Assembly (NCBI GenBank): GCA_033391075.1
Contig: JAWPMV010000001.1
Span: 2,728,001-2,792,000, forward strand
Direction of reading: 5' to 3'
Source of the DNA: Bacteroidia bacterium
GTDB lineage: Bacteria > Bacteroidota > Bacteroidia > J057
DNA: 64,000 nucleotides
This document shows positions 45,225 through 53,608 of the stretch, piece by piece. Under the pieces are notes generated by a model. The model searched no databases, was not told the origin of the DNA, and saw nothing but the letters and a program-made list of their open reading frames with translations. The translations under genes were made by a program, and so were the position numbers. Position 1 is the stretch's first letter; each line of letters starts with the position of its first letter.

Positions 45225-45979
45225 ACTTCCTTTTCTTTAAGTTTCAACCATACTGCAATCCAAAGCGAAAAAGGCAAAATAAGTCGCACAAATAAGGAGG
45301 ATAGTAAATCGACTGGGCCCAACATGGCTACTTTGATATTTTCCCCTTGATGTGAGAACAAAAAGCTATCGAACAATATGCTGGACAGAACAGGAACTTC
45401 AGGGATTAAGATGTCCAATAGTGTGTTATTCAAAAAATTGAGGCAGGCATAAAGAATGACGCACAGCAGGATTGTTTTTATCAGGCTGTATGCATTGAAG
45501 ATGACTCCACCTAAGAGAATAAGCCCATTGAATATTAAGTATTGGAAGAAGACATGATAGAAATTATTTCTTGTTATATCCAGCATTGCAGGACTAGCAT
45601 TTTCTACTATCACATACAGGTAAATGAGGTCTGCCAGGTAAAAGATCAAGAGGTAGACAAGTATAAAAAACGGAACCGAAAGTAAAACGCTGAGAAATAC
45701 TTTTTCAACATCTTTAGCAGGCATGCTTAGAAACCAAATAGCACTTTGCTTGCTCGACAATTCTCTAAACATGGTACTGCTAAAAACTCCTCCTGAAACA
45801 AATAACCCAATAATGAAAACCCCATTTTGTACGGCTCCGGAAAAGCTGTCTTGCCATTGGTGAATGACTAAAAACATAAAAATGAGTAAGGCAAATAGGA
45901 CGAAAGCGCCTATGCCATAGATTCTTTTATGTTCTATGAATTGTCGTTGGATAAGTATAGAAATGCTTGTAATACTCAT
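45221..45979 (-). CDS. ABC transporter permease (ABC-2-like)
   Basis: This 252-residue protein has about six predicted membrane helices (IGAFVLFALLIFMFLVIHQW, FIIGLFVSGGVFSSTMF, VPFFILVYLLIFYLADLIYLY and more) and no enzyme motif. The conserved start segment FRELSSKQSAIWFLSMPAKDVEK is seen in ABC-2 type permeases of Bacteroidota. It overlaps both the ATPase gene upstream and the next gene downstream by four bases. It probably forms the membrane part of a homodimeric exporter or a regulator-coupled transporter. Confidence 0.85.
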   Translation of the reverse strand: MSITSISILIQRQFIEHKRIYGIGAFVLFALLIFMFLVIHQWQDSFSGAVQNGVFIIGLFVSGGVFSSTMFRELSSKQSAIWFLSMPAKDVEKVFLSVLLSVPFFILVYLLIFYLADLIYLYVIVENASPAMLDITRNNFYHVFFQYLIFNGLILLGGVIFNAYSLIKTILLCVILYACLNFLNNTLLDILIPEVPVLSSILFDSFLFSHQGENIKVAMLGPVDLLSSLFVRLILPFSLWIAVWLKLKEKEV

Positions 45980-46815
45980 ACTTGGCAGCTTAATTCTGTA
46001 AGATGTAATTGCTTAGCTAGAACAGCATTGAATAATAGCTCAATATCCACATAGCCTGCTTCTTCACTTTTATTTTCTGAAATGGAAGCATAGCCATTGC
46101 TTACCTTCTCTTCATATATCGCGTCTGAGTTCTGGAGTGGAACAGGCGACAGATCGAATTGCCATTTTCGGGCGATATCAAGCTTATTCTCATTAAATAA
46201 AATCTTCCCATTATCCATGATTAAAATGGTATCGATGAGCTCATCTAAATCACGAACCTGATGAGAGGTAATGATGACAATTCGATCTTCTCGGAAAGCT
46301 TCTTTTATCATGTTCCTAAAAATGATTTTAGACGGAATATCCAGGCCATTGGTAGGTTCATCCATAATTAGTACATGGGTGTTTGTTGAAAGGGCGAAGC
46401 CAATCATCACCTTCTTTTTTTGCCCCAGGGAAAGCTGACTGGTCTTCTTTGACAAAGGTATACCGAAAGTATCGAGGTATCCGGTAAATTGATCTGTGTT
46501 GAAATGTGGATAGAATTTCGGATAAACTTTTAACAGATGGTGAATGGAAACATTGGGGAGGTAGTACTCTTCGGGAACAAAAAACAAGTCTTTTAAAAAG
46601 GCAACTTCTCGATTCCCAGGGATAAATCCGTTGACCCTGCAAAAGCCTTCGCTTGGAAAAAGCATCCCTGTCATGTTCTTAATAAGGGTTGATTTTCCCG
46701 CACCATTCTTCCCCAATAAACCGTAGATCTTTCCGGCTGAGAATTCGATAGAAATTTCTTCTAAAATGGGTTCTTTTTTAGCGTATTGATATCCCAATCG
46801 GTCTACTTGTATCAT
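45976..46815 (-). CDS. ABC transporter ATP-binding protein
   Basis: This 279-residue ATPase has Walker A GLLGKNGAGKST, Q-loop region, signature LSLGQKKKVMIG, Walker B HVLIMDEPTNGLD and the switch histidine ITSH. The start at 46815 (MIQVDRLGY) is the normal beginning of an ABC domain. A frame to 46851 would add MAKSELNQFGII, which overlaps a candidate -7 box at 46849-46856. It is the first gene of the five-gene operon. Confidence 0.92.
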   Translation of the reverse strand: MIQVDRLGYQYAKKEPILEEISIEFSAGKIYGLLGKNGAGKSTLIKNMTGMLFPSEGFCRVNGFIPGNREVAFLKDLFFVPEEYYLPNVSIHHLLKVYPKFYPHFNTDQFTGYLDTFGIPLSKKTSQLSLGQKKKVMIGFALSTNTHVLIMDEPTNGLDIPSKIIFRNMIKEAFREDRIVIITSHQVRDLDELIDTILIMDNGKILFNENKLDIARKWQFDLSPVPLQNSDAIYEEKVSNGYASISENKSEEAGYVDIELLFNAVLAKQLHLTELSCQV

Positions 46816-46848
46816 TATGATTCCGAATTGATTTAATTCTGATTTAGC

Positions 46849-46856
46849 CAAAGTAA
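46849..46856 (-). promoter_or_regulatory. Candidate promoter for the ABC/LytTR operon
   Basis: The minus strand reads TTACTTTG, one mismatch from TAnnTTTG, with a TTG about 16 bases upstream (TTGATTAGCCTGTCTTGAC). It lies 34 bases before the ATPase start chosen at 46815. It would fall inside the longer reading frame, which supports the shorter start. Confidence 0.3.
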
Positions 46857-46981
46857 GTCAAGACAGGCTAATCAAAAATTAAAATCAAGCAATAGCGAAT
46901 ATTTCATAATGAAGGGCTACTTTTTGCCAATAAAAAATTTGGATAGAGAGGATAAACAAGCACTTATTGGTCCTTTTATGC

Positions 46982-48157
46982 TCAATCCTGAAGTTCATTA
47001 TAGATTTTATAGGTTAAGTCATGGAGTTTTTGATTGATCCTTACGGAAGATTGATTGGTGAAAATTGAAATCCCTATTTTCTTTTCTGGAAAAATTGCGA
47101 GTACGCTCTTTGCTCTGGAAATCCCACCATCGTGCCTAAAATGCAAATCATGATTCTGATTACTAATTATCCACCAATAATATCCGATCCAGTAATCGGT
47201 ATCAATTTCGAATATCTTTTTATGAGACTCCCTGACAATCTCGCTGTTTTTGAGCTGGTAGCTAATATATTTCAACATATCTGCAGTTGTAGATTTTAAT
47301 GCGCCTTCTGCCCCCCATAGGGTCTTAGCCAGATTAGATTCAGGCATGGGCTTATTCAGTAAGTAGCCATTTGCGAGTCTATGTTGTTTGTCTTTCGGTA
47401 AATGAAAATGGGTATCCTGCATCTTTGCCTTTGAAATGATTTCATCCATGATTAAGTCTTGAAAAGGCTTTTCATATACCCGCTCCAAAATGTATCCCAT
47501 CAAATTTGTCCCTGAGTTTGAGTAAGTAAATGTTTGCCCCGGCTTTTCAGTGATTGTTACTTTTGATAATTGATCAAGGAATTTAGCCTTCGTTTGTTTG
47601 TCTTCAAGCGTGATATATGCTTCATTAAATTCAAGTTCATTCAGCGCTGTACGATTTTCATCCATGCCCCAAATTTCACTAGCGATTCCACTGGTGTGGG
47701 TTAATAGATGTTTTATTTTTATGGGCTTTCCCTCAAACGCTAAATTCGGATAGGGTCCAGCTAGATATTTTCGTATATCATCTTCCAGGCTCAGTTTCCC
47801 TTCCAAAACAGCTTTTGCAGCCAGGCTTCCTGTAAATGTTTTGCTTATCGAAGCGATCTCATAAATAGTATTATGCGAGGGGATATCTCCTATTCCTTTG
47901 GTTAATTCACCATAATTAAAATTGAAAGATACCTTATCCAGGTAAAGTCCAATGGACAAAGCATGTATTAATGAATCTTCTAAAACTTCTTTAGCATGTT
48001 TGTCTATGATTTGCTTTATCTCCTTGCCAATAGCATCACTATAAATTTCGACTGATTTCTTACCCTTAGTTGCTACTTTATTTTCTTGCCTGTTTTGAGA
48101 CCTGCAACTTGAATAGATAAAAAATAGAAGGATGGGTACTAAAAGTATATTTTTCAT
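46982..48157 (-). CDS. Serine hydrolase (beta-lactamase family) lipoprotein
   Basis: This 391-residue lipoprotein has lipobox IYSSC. The fold has SISK (SxxK), LLTHTSGIASE, YSN (YxN) and HDGGISR in place of KTG. A single beta-lactamase-like domain fills the mature part. Relatives act as D-aminopeptidases, esterases or PBP-like enzymes, so the substrate is unknown. It is one of three serine hydrolases of this fold in the window (with 33696 and 62625) and differs from both in length. A terminator upstream separates it from the AraC regulator gene. Confidence 0.87.
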   Translation of the reverse strand: MKNILLVPILLFFIYSSCRSQNRQENKVATKGKKSVEIYSDAIGKEIKQIIDKHAKEVLEDSLIHALSIGLYLDKVSFNFNYGELTKGIGDIPSHNTIYEIASISKTFTGSLAAKAVLEGKLSLEDDIRKYLAGPYPNLAFEGKPIKIKHLLTHTSGIASEIWGMDENRTALNELEFNEAYITLEDKQTKAKFLDQLSKVTITEKPGQTFTYSNSGTNLMGYILERVYEKPFQDLIMDEIISKAKMQDTHFHLPKDKQHRLANGYLLNKPMPESNLAKTLWGAEGALKSTTADMLKYISYQLKNSEIVRESHKKIFEIDTDYWIGYYWWIISNQNHDLHFRHDGGISRAKSVLAIFPEKKIGISIFTNQSSVRINQKLHDLTYKIYNELQD

Positions 48158-48204
48158 ATTGTTATGTTTTTAAATTCGATAGCAAATGAAAATAAATAGG
48201 CATT

Positions 48205-48240
48205 AAAAAAGGTTCGACTATCTAAAGTCGAACCCTTTTT
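48205..48240. terminator. Bidirectional terminator between AraC regulator and serine hydrolase genes
   Basis: GGTTCGAC-TATCTAAA-GTCGAACC is a perfect eight-pair stem. On the minus strand it is followed by six T, so it ends the AraC gene (stop at 48264). On the plus strand five T also follow. Confidence 0.85.
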
Positions 48241-48263
48241 ATGTCAAAAAATAACTCGTTCAG

Positions 48264-49397
48264 CTAGTCAGCTTTCTTTTTGTATTCTGAAGGGGTCATG
48301 CCTGTTTTCTTTTTAAAAGCCGTATAGAAAGAAGATTTAGAATTGAAGCCTACATCATACATAATTTGTTGAACCGTTAATTTTTCTTCTGTTGAATTGA
48401 GTAGCATGTTCTCTGCCTTATTTATTCGGTATTGATTCACAAAATCAAAAAAATGCTGTTTCAGCTTAAGGTTAATGAGTATTGAGAGTTCACGACTTGG
48501 CATGTCTAATTCTTTAGCGAGTTTGTGTAGAGTTAAAGAAGCATCCAGATAAGGTTCTTCTTCTTCCATATATGCCAACAATTTTTCAATCTCTTCTCCA
48601 GCAGGTTTCTCTGGCTGTTTTTGATTGCCAGTATCCTTGAGAATATTCTTTGTTAGTAAGTAAGTTGAATTAATATTTCGGAATAGATGTGGATAATACA
48701 TGCTCTTTAAAACTATCCAGCTTAAAAAGCCAACTAAAAGCAGGCTAAGAAGCAATCTTGAATAATTTAAAATTTCAACATCCGTACCGAATAGTTTATA
48801 AATCTGTTTGAAAAATGAAAAACAGAAGATTATACAGAGCAGGATAAATAATTGATAAAGCCATTTATAGTTAAAAGTAGATTGGTTTGAATGGTTTTCT
48901 AACAATAATTGTTTGTATTTCCTCAATTCTAAAAACACCAGTACCAGATAGAAAAGAGAGATACACAGACCGTAAACTATAGATAACTTGCCTTCCAGGC
49001 TATTATTCAGATTTTCGAACAAGAAGTTTCTCGTACTTGCATTTGCAAAATAAAATCTCGGGGAAAAGATGATTATCTGAATTACAAATGGAAGTATATG
49101 TAATAGATGTTTCGGCTTTAATTTGAAATCTGAATATATAGAAGATACCACATACAAGAATAATAAGGGGCTTGTGAAAAAAGCGATGTGGTCTCGAAGT
49201 GTTTCTAACAGGGGGGGTAAGCTAATAAAGCTGGAATAAAAGAAAACACTGATGTGAATGGCAAAAATCAAAAAATAAGCCCCCAAATAAGTGTTCGCTT
49301 TTTTATTGGAAGTTTTGACCGTGAAAAGGAATAATGCCAACAGAAGGGAAAAGAATAGGATAAATATGCTTGTTACAGCTAATATTGAGAAATCCAT
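48264..49397 (-). CDS. AraC-family transcriptional regulator with N-terminal membrane domain
   Basis: This 377-residue protein has about seven predicted helices in the first 240 residues (IFILFFSLLLALFLFTVK, ILPFVIQIIIFSPRF, LFILLCIIFCFSFFKQIY and others). A C-terminal helix-turn-helix pair follows, with LHKLAKELDMPSRELSILIN and VQQIMYDVGFNSKSSFYTAFKKKTGMTPSEY. This membrane-bound AraC type is frequent in Bacteroidota and probably senses a signal at or in the membrane. Target genes are unknown; the neighbouring serine hydrolase is on the same strand but is separated by a terminator. Confidence 0.9.
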   Translation of the reverse strand: MDFSILAVTSIFILFFSLLLALFLFTVKTSNKKANTYLGAYFLIFAIHISVFFYSSFISLPPLLETLRDHIAFFTSPLLFLYVVSSIYSDFKLKPKHLLHILPFVIQIIIFSPRFYFANASTRNFLFENLNNSLEGKLSIVYGLCISLFYLVLVFLELRKYKQLLLENHSNQSTFNYKWLYQLFILLCIIFCFSFFKQIYKLFGTDVEILNYSRLLLSLLLVGFLSWIVLKSMYYPHLFRNINSTYLLTKNILKDTGNQKQPEKPAGEEIEKLLAYMEEEEPYLDASLTLHKLAKELDMPSRELSILINLKLKQHFFDFVNQYRINKAENMLLNSTEEKLTVQQIMYDVGFNSKSSFYTAFKKKTGMTPSEYKKKAD

Positions 49398-49412
49398 CGG
49401 AAGTTAACTTAA

Positions 49413-49420
49413 CAAATATA
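49413..49420 (-). promoter_or_regulatory. Candidate -7 box for the membrane AraC regulator
   Basis: The minus strand reads TATATTTG, a TAnnTTTG match 15 bases before the start codon, leaving a very short leader. No -33 TTG is seen. Confidence 0.25.
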
Positions 49421-49563
49421 GATTCATAGAATTTAGCTGAGGTCGGTACGACTATAAGAAGGAGGTTTATGCATGTTCGTGCCTATTAGACTTTATACGG
49501 CTTACTGAGCTTGCCTGGCGAATATAATGCTAAAGAAATTCGGAATTACAGATTTGTATCTAT

Positions 49564-50622
49564 TTACCTGTTTTCATTTATGCCAATCTCAGGCTGGTTA
49601 AACACTGGATATTTTTTAACAACCTCTATGGCATCATCAAAAGAACGCCATCCTTTTTCGCCCCCTTCATAAAAATAATTCCAGAACAAATACTGGACGT
49701 GCATTTCATCTCTTGCATAGAGAAAAATGTCTTCCATAGTTAAATATCCCTCTTCATGAAGAGGTAATTTTTCTGAATATCGAATATCATTTTTATGGTG
49801 GTGATATGAGTCATCCTGGGCCGAACAGAATAAGCTGATTTCGTCTTTATAATCTCCATAGATTTTATAGGTGTATCGGAGCCATTTTCTATAAGGCAGG
49901 ACATCTGGTCCACCCATGATTATATTTTCTCTATGTGATATAGAATCAGCAATCTCCCGGATTAGTGTATTGGTCCCTCCTATTCCATTCTGATACCAAA
50001 AGATATTACTTCCGGAGAAAGAGGTGCTAAACTCAGTTAAGATTGTGCTAAGCGCATCGCGATATTTTGTTGGAGTGTAGTTATAGCTTATCAAAACATC
50101 TTCTGGCATCCCCAGAGATGTCTCTTGCAGTGCTATCCCTTCAAAATTTGGGTGAGCATTAAATCGCTCTGAAATTGCATTGCCAAGTGCGATGAATCGC
50201 TTTAGATACTCAGTATCCCAACGGATGGGGATAAAGCCTCCCCCCTCCTCTTTCCATTCAAGTTCTTTGAGGTAATGGGGCATAGCACCTTTAATCCAAA
50301 AAGCCCTATCACAAAGAAATACGATAAGCTGTTTATTGTGCCTGGAACAGTAGGCTAAATCCTTTTCAATAAAGGAAAAATCGTAAGCATCTTTTTCAGG
50401 TTCCAGTGTTCGCCAGAAGTACCGTTTGTTTATTCCTTTTAAGCCACTCTCATCCAAATGCTTTATTTCTGAAAGTTCAAAAAATGGACTTACCGCTACA
50501 TAATGACCGGGATTAAACTTATGCTCAGTTATAGCGGCCTCTTCCTTATCCTGGCAAGAGGAGCAAAAGACTCCTACTAACATGAGTGCTAAAAATCTTA
50601 ATGTTTGATTGCGTATGCTCAT
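49564..50622 (-). CDS. TIM-barrel glycoside hydrolase-like lipoprotein
   Basis: This 352-residue protein has a lipoprotein signal ending CSSC. The barrel starts GHYVAVSPFFEL and carries the clan-A pattern WRTLEPEKDAYDFSFIEKDL, followed by LIVFLCDRAFW. A candidate acid/base glutamate lies in GIALQETSLG; the late YLFWNYFYEGG strand would carry other active-site groups. A role in breaking glycosidic bonds is likely, but the family and substrate are not identified. No neighbour gives a clear functional link. Confidence 0.65.
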   Translation of the reverse strand: MSIRNQTLRFLALMLVGVFCSSCQDKEEAAITEHKFNPGHYVAVSPFFELSEIKHLDESGLKGINKRYFWRTLEPEKDAYDFSFIEKDLAYCSRHNKQLIVFLCDRAFWIKGAMPHYLKELEWKEEGGGFIPIRWDTEYLKRFIALGNAISERFNAHPNFEGIALQETSLGMPEDVLISYNYTPTKYRDALSTILTEFSTSFSGSNIFWYQNGIGGTNTLIREIADSISHRENIIMGGPDVLPYRKWLRYTYKIYGDYKDEISLFCSAQDDSYHHHKNDIRYSEKLPLHEEGYLTMEDIFLYARDEMHVQYLFWNYFYEGGEKGWRSFDDAIEVVKKYPVFNQPEIGINENR

Positions 50623-50758
50623 AAAGTAGAGGTTTCCTATTTAGCGGTCTATTGTTATTCTATTGGGTGTAGCCATACAAAGAATGGGGGGAATATTGAT
50701 CCGGATTGCTTAGTTGGCGGAAGGCTGTTTTAGCTACGGTTAGGCCTTCTAGCTCTTG

Positions 50759-51148
50759 TTAGTTTTCAGATGGCATATATCGCACCATTGTTCTATATCC
50801 ATAGATACGAGCAGGTACCTGGATTTTGTTTTTCTGAGGATCGATCCTAAAACTCCTGAAGATCTTCCTCTTTTTACAATCAAGGTCCATGATTCTTTGA
50901 TCAGATTTTAATAGCAAAAGGCCCTTCCGATTTTCTTTCCAATTTCCTAGATCATCTAAATGCAGACCGCAACAACAATCGCTACTATGTTGAAATTCAT
51001 AGGTCATATTTGAATAGATTGTGATTTTAGCACTTTCATAGCCTCCCCCTCCTACTCCATGATAGATATACAATATTTCGGGCTGCTGAGGAATTGGATT
51101 TATTGTAAATACCGAAAGAAATAAACCGATGGATATGACCCAATGCAT
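50759..51148 (-). CDS. Small secreted hypothetical protein
   Basis: This 129-residue protein has an N-terminal hydrophobic stretch (VISIGLFLSVFTINPI) and looks exported. The mature part contains SSDCCCGLHLDDLGNW, three adjacent cysteines, and two more cysteine-bearing positions nearby. No family is recognised. The adjacent cysteines could form disulfides or bind a metal. It lies 110 bases from the next gene upstream, so an operon is not evident. Confidence 0.6.
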   Translation of the reverse strand: MHWVISIGLFLSVFTINPIPQQPEILYIYHGVGGGGYESAKITIYSNMTYEFQHSSDCCCGLHLDDLGNWKENRKGLLLLKSDQRIMDLDCKKRKIFRSFRIDPQKNKIQVPARIYGYRTMVRYMPSEN

Positions 51149-51231
51149 ATTACGTACTTAGTGGTTAACTATCCGACAAGGATAAAGCATTAGCGAGTCA
51201 GTGAGGATAGTTTGTGTTATTTCCTTTTTGC

Positions 51232-51690
51232 TTATCCAAGCTTCACTTTTGCAATAAATTCAGTAATTATTGTCTTTAGCTTATTACGTAATTCTTCAGA
51301 TAATCCTTCAGTAATTTTTATAAAATTTTCCAAATCCTTCTGATATTTCACATTCCCAAATGTATAAACAAGGGTTTCCTTTATAAATTCATCATCATTT
51401 ACAAAATCCTTGAGAATTGACTCAAGAATCAGACGTTTTGGACCCATCTTTCTTGAGGCTAAGTATTTTCGATACAATTCCCACAAGTTGTTTTTTTCAT
51501 TATACTCAAGTTGAGTATATAGTTGTTTGCAAACTTTTAATGGTTCTGTTTTATGATCAAGTTCGAATAGTTGAATGCATAATTCCAGCTTTTCCTCATT
51601 GCTTATCTCATTATCAGAAAGAATAAATTTTGCAATATCCTCGTATCCTGCGTCATCGATTTTTTGTATATAATAATCTTCAATTCTCAT
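51232..51690 (-). CDS. Hypothetical helical protein
   Basis: This 152-residue protein is acidic and predicted all-helical, with many charged residues and no signal peptide: NEISNEEKLELCIQLFELDH and LRNKLKTIITEFIAKVKLG. It could be an immunity-type or scaffold protein, but no family match is recognised. It lies 93 bases downstream of the MORN/YwqK-type gene on the same strand. Confidence 0.6.
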   Translation of the reverse strand: MRIEDYYIQKIDDAGYEDIAKFILSDNEISNEEKLELCIQLFELDHKTEPLKVCKQLYTQLEYNEKNNLWELYRKYLASRKMGPKRLILESILKDFVNDDEFIKETLVYTFGNVKYQKDLENFIKITEGLSEELRNKLKTIITEFIAKVKLG

Positions 51691-51783
51691 TCTTCTTTAC
51701 TGCTTTATTATTTTCCTTTTTTCGCGTTATTTTTTGAACCAGCTGCTCGGGAGCTGCATGGATAGACAGAGACTTCCAGTCTC

Positions 51784-52179
51784 CTACTTGAAAGTTTGGG
51801 TCTTGGTGAGCTCGCCTGCATCATTATAGACCTTCCAATTACCTTTCTTCTTGCCGTGTTCGAAACGACCTTCGTCCCAGAGTTGCCCATTTGCATGGTA
51901 TCGCTTCCATTCACCATGCTTCTGCCCTTCATCGTCGAAGCCGCCCGTTCCCCGCAATTCGCCGGTCTTGAAGAACCATTTCCACTCCCCAACGATCTTT
52001 CCATCCTTGAAGCTACCGGAGGATTGCATCTGGCCATTGTTGAGAAAGTACTTCCACTTTCCTGATTTCTTGCCGTTGTCAAACTCACCTTCGCAAGAGA
52101 CAAGGCCATTCTTGAAGAACAGCTTAAAAGGTCCATTTTTAGGATTACCGTTTTCATCGATTCCTGGGATGTCTTTCAT
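51784..52179 (-). CDS. MORN-repeat protein (YwqK-type)
   Basis: This 131-residue cytoplasmic protein consists of about five repeats of 21-23 residues with the MORN pattern, such as YFLNNGQMQSSGSFKDGKIVG and YHANGQLWDEGRFEHGKKKG. In genome annotation this group is called YwqK-family antitoxin, a label with weak experimental support. A TTG-18-TAACTTTG promoter lies 76 bases upstream. The overlapping 149-residue reading frame on the same strand is a frame shadow, since the repeats are in this frame. Confidence 0.85.
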   Translation of the reverse strand: MKDIPGIDENGNPKNGPFKLFFKNGLVSCEGEFDNGKKSGKWKYFLNNGQMQSSGSFKDGKIVGEWKWFFKTGELRGTGGFDDEGQKHGEWKRYHANGQLWDEGRFEHGKKKGNWKVYNDAGELTKTQTFK

Positions 52180-52254
52180 AGGGATTCTTATTTATTGTAA
52201 ACAAGGATTAGTATATAAAGCACAGCATGCCGAAGGCTGATATGATTTTATATA

Positions 52255-52283
52255 CAAAGTTATGCTTTCATTCATTTTTTCAA
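52255..52283 (-). promoter_or_regulatory. Bacteroidota-type promoter for the MORN protein gene
   Basis: On the minus strand TTG (52283-52281), 18 bases, then TAACTTTG (52262-52255) match the -33/-7 consensus of this phylum. It is the best-supported promoter I found in the window and lies 76 bases before the start codon. Confidence 0.5.
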
Positions 52284-52528
52284 TATCCTCCGTATTAGCT
52301 CCTAACTCTCCAGCAATAAAAATAATTAATTCTTTCCCCCCTTATACTTCTCAGCTGTTTTATTCAACGAAATGATCAATATATAAGCATGATAAAGCAG
52401 ATTATCAAGACAAAAATAGTCCCTGCTGCTCCCCTCAGGTATTAAAGGATTTCAGGTTTATGATTTCAACCTATGATGACATTCTTTACCCCCATTCGAT
52501 ATTAGGGTATACGTTAAAATCATAAGCA
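52284..52528. other. Intergenic region upstream of a divergent lipoprotein gene
   Basis: The rest of the 349-base gap between the MORN gene and the plus-strand lipoprotein gene shows no further gene, hairpin or exact -7 box for the plus strand. Confidence 0.4.
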
Positions 52529-53539
52529 ATGAAAATCATCCATTTTATCCTCCTCAGCCTTCTCATTCCCGTGATCTCATGTGGACAATCTCAAGAAACG
52601 GATTCTCCTTCAAAAATGCGAAGTAAAACATTGGTTATGACTCCCATGACAAATCCTCAAAGCGGAGAATTGATGGGACATATACCTTTGCCTAAAGAAT
52701 GGAAAATAGCGGGGAATTCGATAGTTGGGCCAAATGGCATAAAAACGACTGATTTCCCATACAAACATTACGCTTTTCAGCAAAGAAGGGCCATTTCTCT
52801 TGAAGAAGTTGTGCGACAAGATCTGGCTCCAGGGATAAAGCAAGCCGGGGGAAAAATCCTGGGAACCTTTGTCATTCCTGAAATTGAAAACTATGATCGT
52901 GCTTATACCGACTTATTATGGAAATTTGGTACACCCCAGAATGAATTTCATGCTTTAGGGGTAGATTGTGTAACACCTGATGGGAACAGATCTCTCCTGG
53001 TTTTACGCCAGACCATAAGTAGAAGTCAATTTGGCAACTTTTGGGGATATTATATTAATGCCATAGATGCTCAGACATCTGTTTACGAGGAGGCAAAAAA
53101 TGATTTCATCTTTGCTATCTGCCATGTTCATCCTAATATGGACCAAATTCAGCGCTATAATCAAAATGAAATTGCGAAGAGTAACGCAAGTTGGGCAGCT
53201 CACAGGTCCAGAATGGCTGCTAATCAAGCTGCTTTTAATGCGAGAAATCAAGCCTGGATGGAAAGTTCGAATGCTATAAGTGATATGAGTATGCAAGGAT
53301 GGAGATCAAGAAATGCAATGAATGATAGAGGCCATGCTGCCACTATAAATGGGATTCTGGAAGAAGAAACAATAACAGACTCCTACACTGGGCAAAGCAT
53401 GCAAGTTGAAGCGGGTTCAAAACGCTACTTTACCAATGGAAATAATGAATACATCCGCAGCGATGATTATTTCTACGACCCCAATGCGGACAATCAGGTC
53501 AATCATTACGAATGGAAGGAGTGGAAAGAGAATTATTAG
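52529..53539 (+). CDS. Hypothetical lipoprotein with conserved NEYIRSDDYFYDPN tail
   Basis: This 336-residue protein has a lipoprotein signal (FILLSLLIPVISC). The mature part begins with a domain containing GHIPLPKEWKIAGN, then long Asn/Ala-rich helices (SNASWAAHRSRMAANQAAFNA), and ends with GNNEYIRSDDYFYDPN. No known family is recognised. A very stable hairpin follows the stop. The gene is alone on its strand, and no function is proposed. Confidence 0.7.
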   Translation: MKIIHFILLSLLIPVISCGQSQETDSPSKMRSKTLVMTPMTNPQSGELMGHIPLPKEWKIAGNSIVGPNGIKTTDFPYKHYAFQQRRAISLEEVVRQDLAPGIKQAGGKILGTFVIPEIENYDRAYTDLLWKFGTPQNEFHALGVDCVTPDGNRSLLVLRQTISRSQFGNFWGYYINAIDAQTSVYEEAKNDFIFAICHVHPNMDQIQRYNQNEIAKSNASWAAHRSRMAANQAAFNARNQAWMESSNAISDMSMQGWRSRNAMNDRGHAATINGILEEETITDSYTGQSMQVEAGSKRYFTNGNNEYIRSDDYFYDPNADNQVNHYEWKEWKENY

Positions 53540-53566
53540 CGTTCTTCGGAAGCGATGCTTTATAGC

Positions 53567-53608
53567 AAAAATGAGATCAGGAAAAATGTTTTCCCGGATC
53601 TCATTTTT
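53567..53608. terminator. Bidirectional terminator between convergent genes
   Basis: AAAAATGAGATC and GATCTCATTTTT form a twelve-pair outer stem enclosing GGAAAA-ATG-TTTTCC. T and A tracts flank both sides, so it serves the lipoprotein gene and the convergent metalloprotease-like gene, whose stop codon lies at its right edge. Confidence 0.85.

Noticed and set aside
46816-46851. Longer start for the ABC ATPase
   Set aside because: It would add a tail that overlaps a candidate -7 box; the ABC domain begins cleanly at MIQVDRLGY.
51708-52157. 149-residue minus-strand frame overlapping the MORN protein
   Set aside because: It lacks repeat structure and is low-complexity (Ser/Arg/Met-rich). The MORN repeats lie in the other frame (51784-52179).
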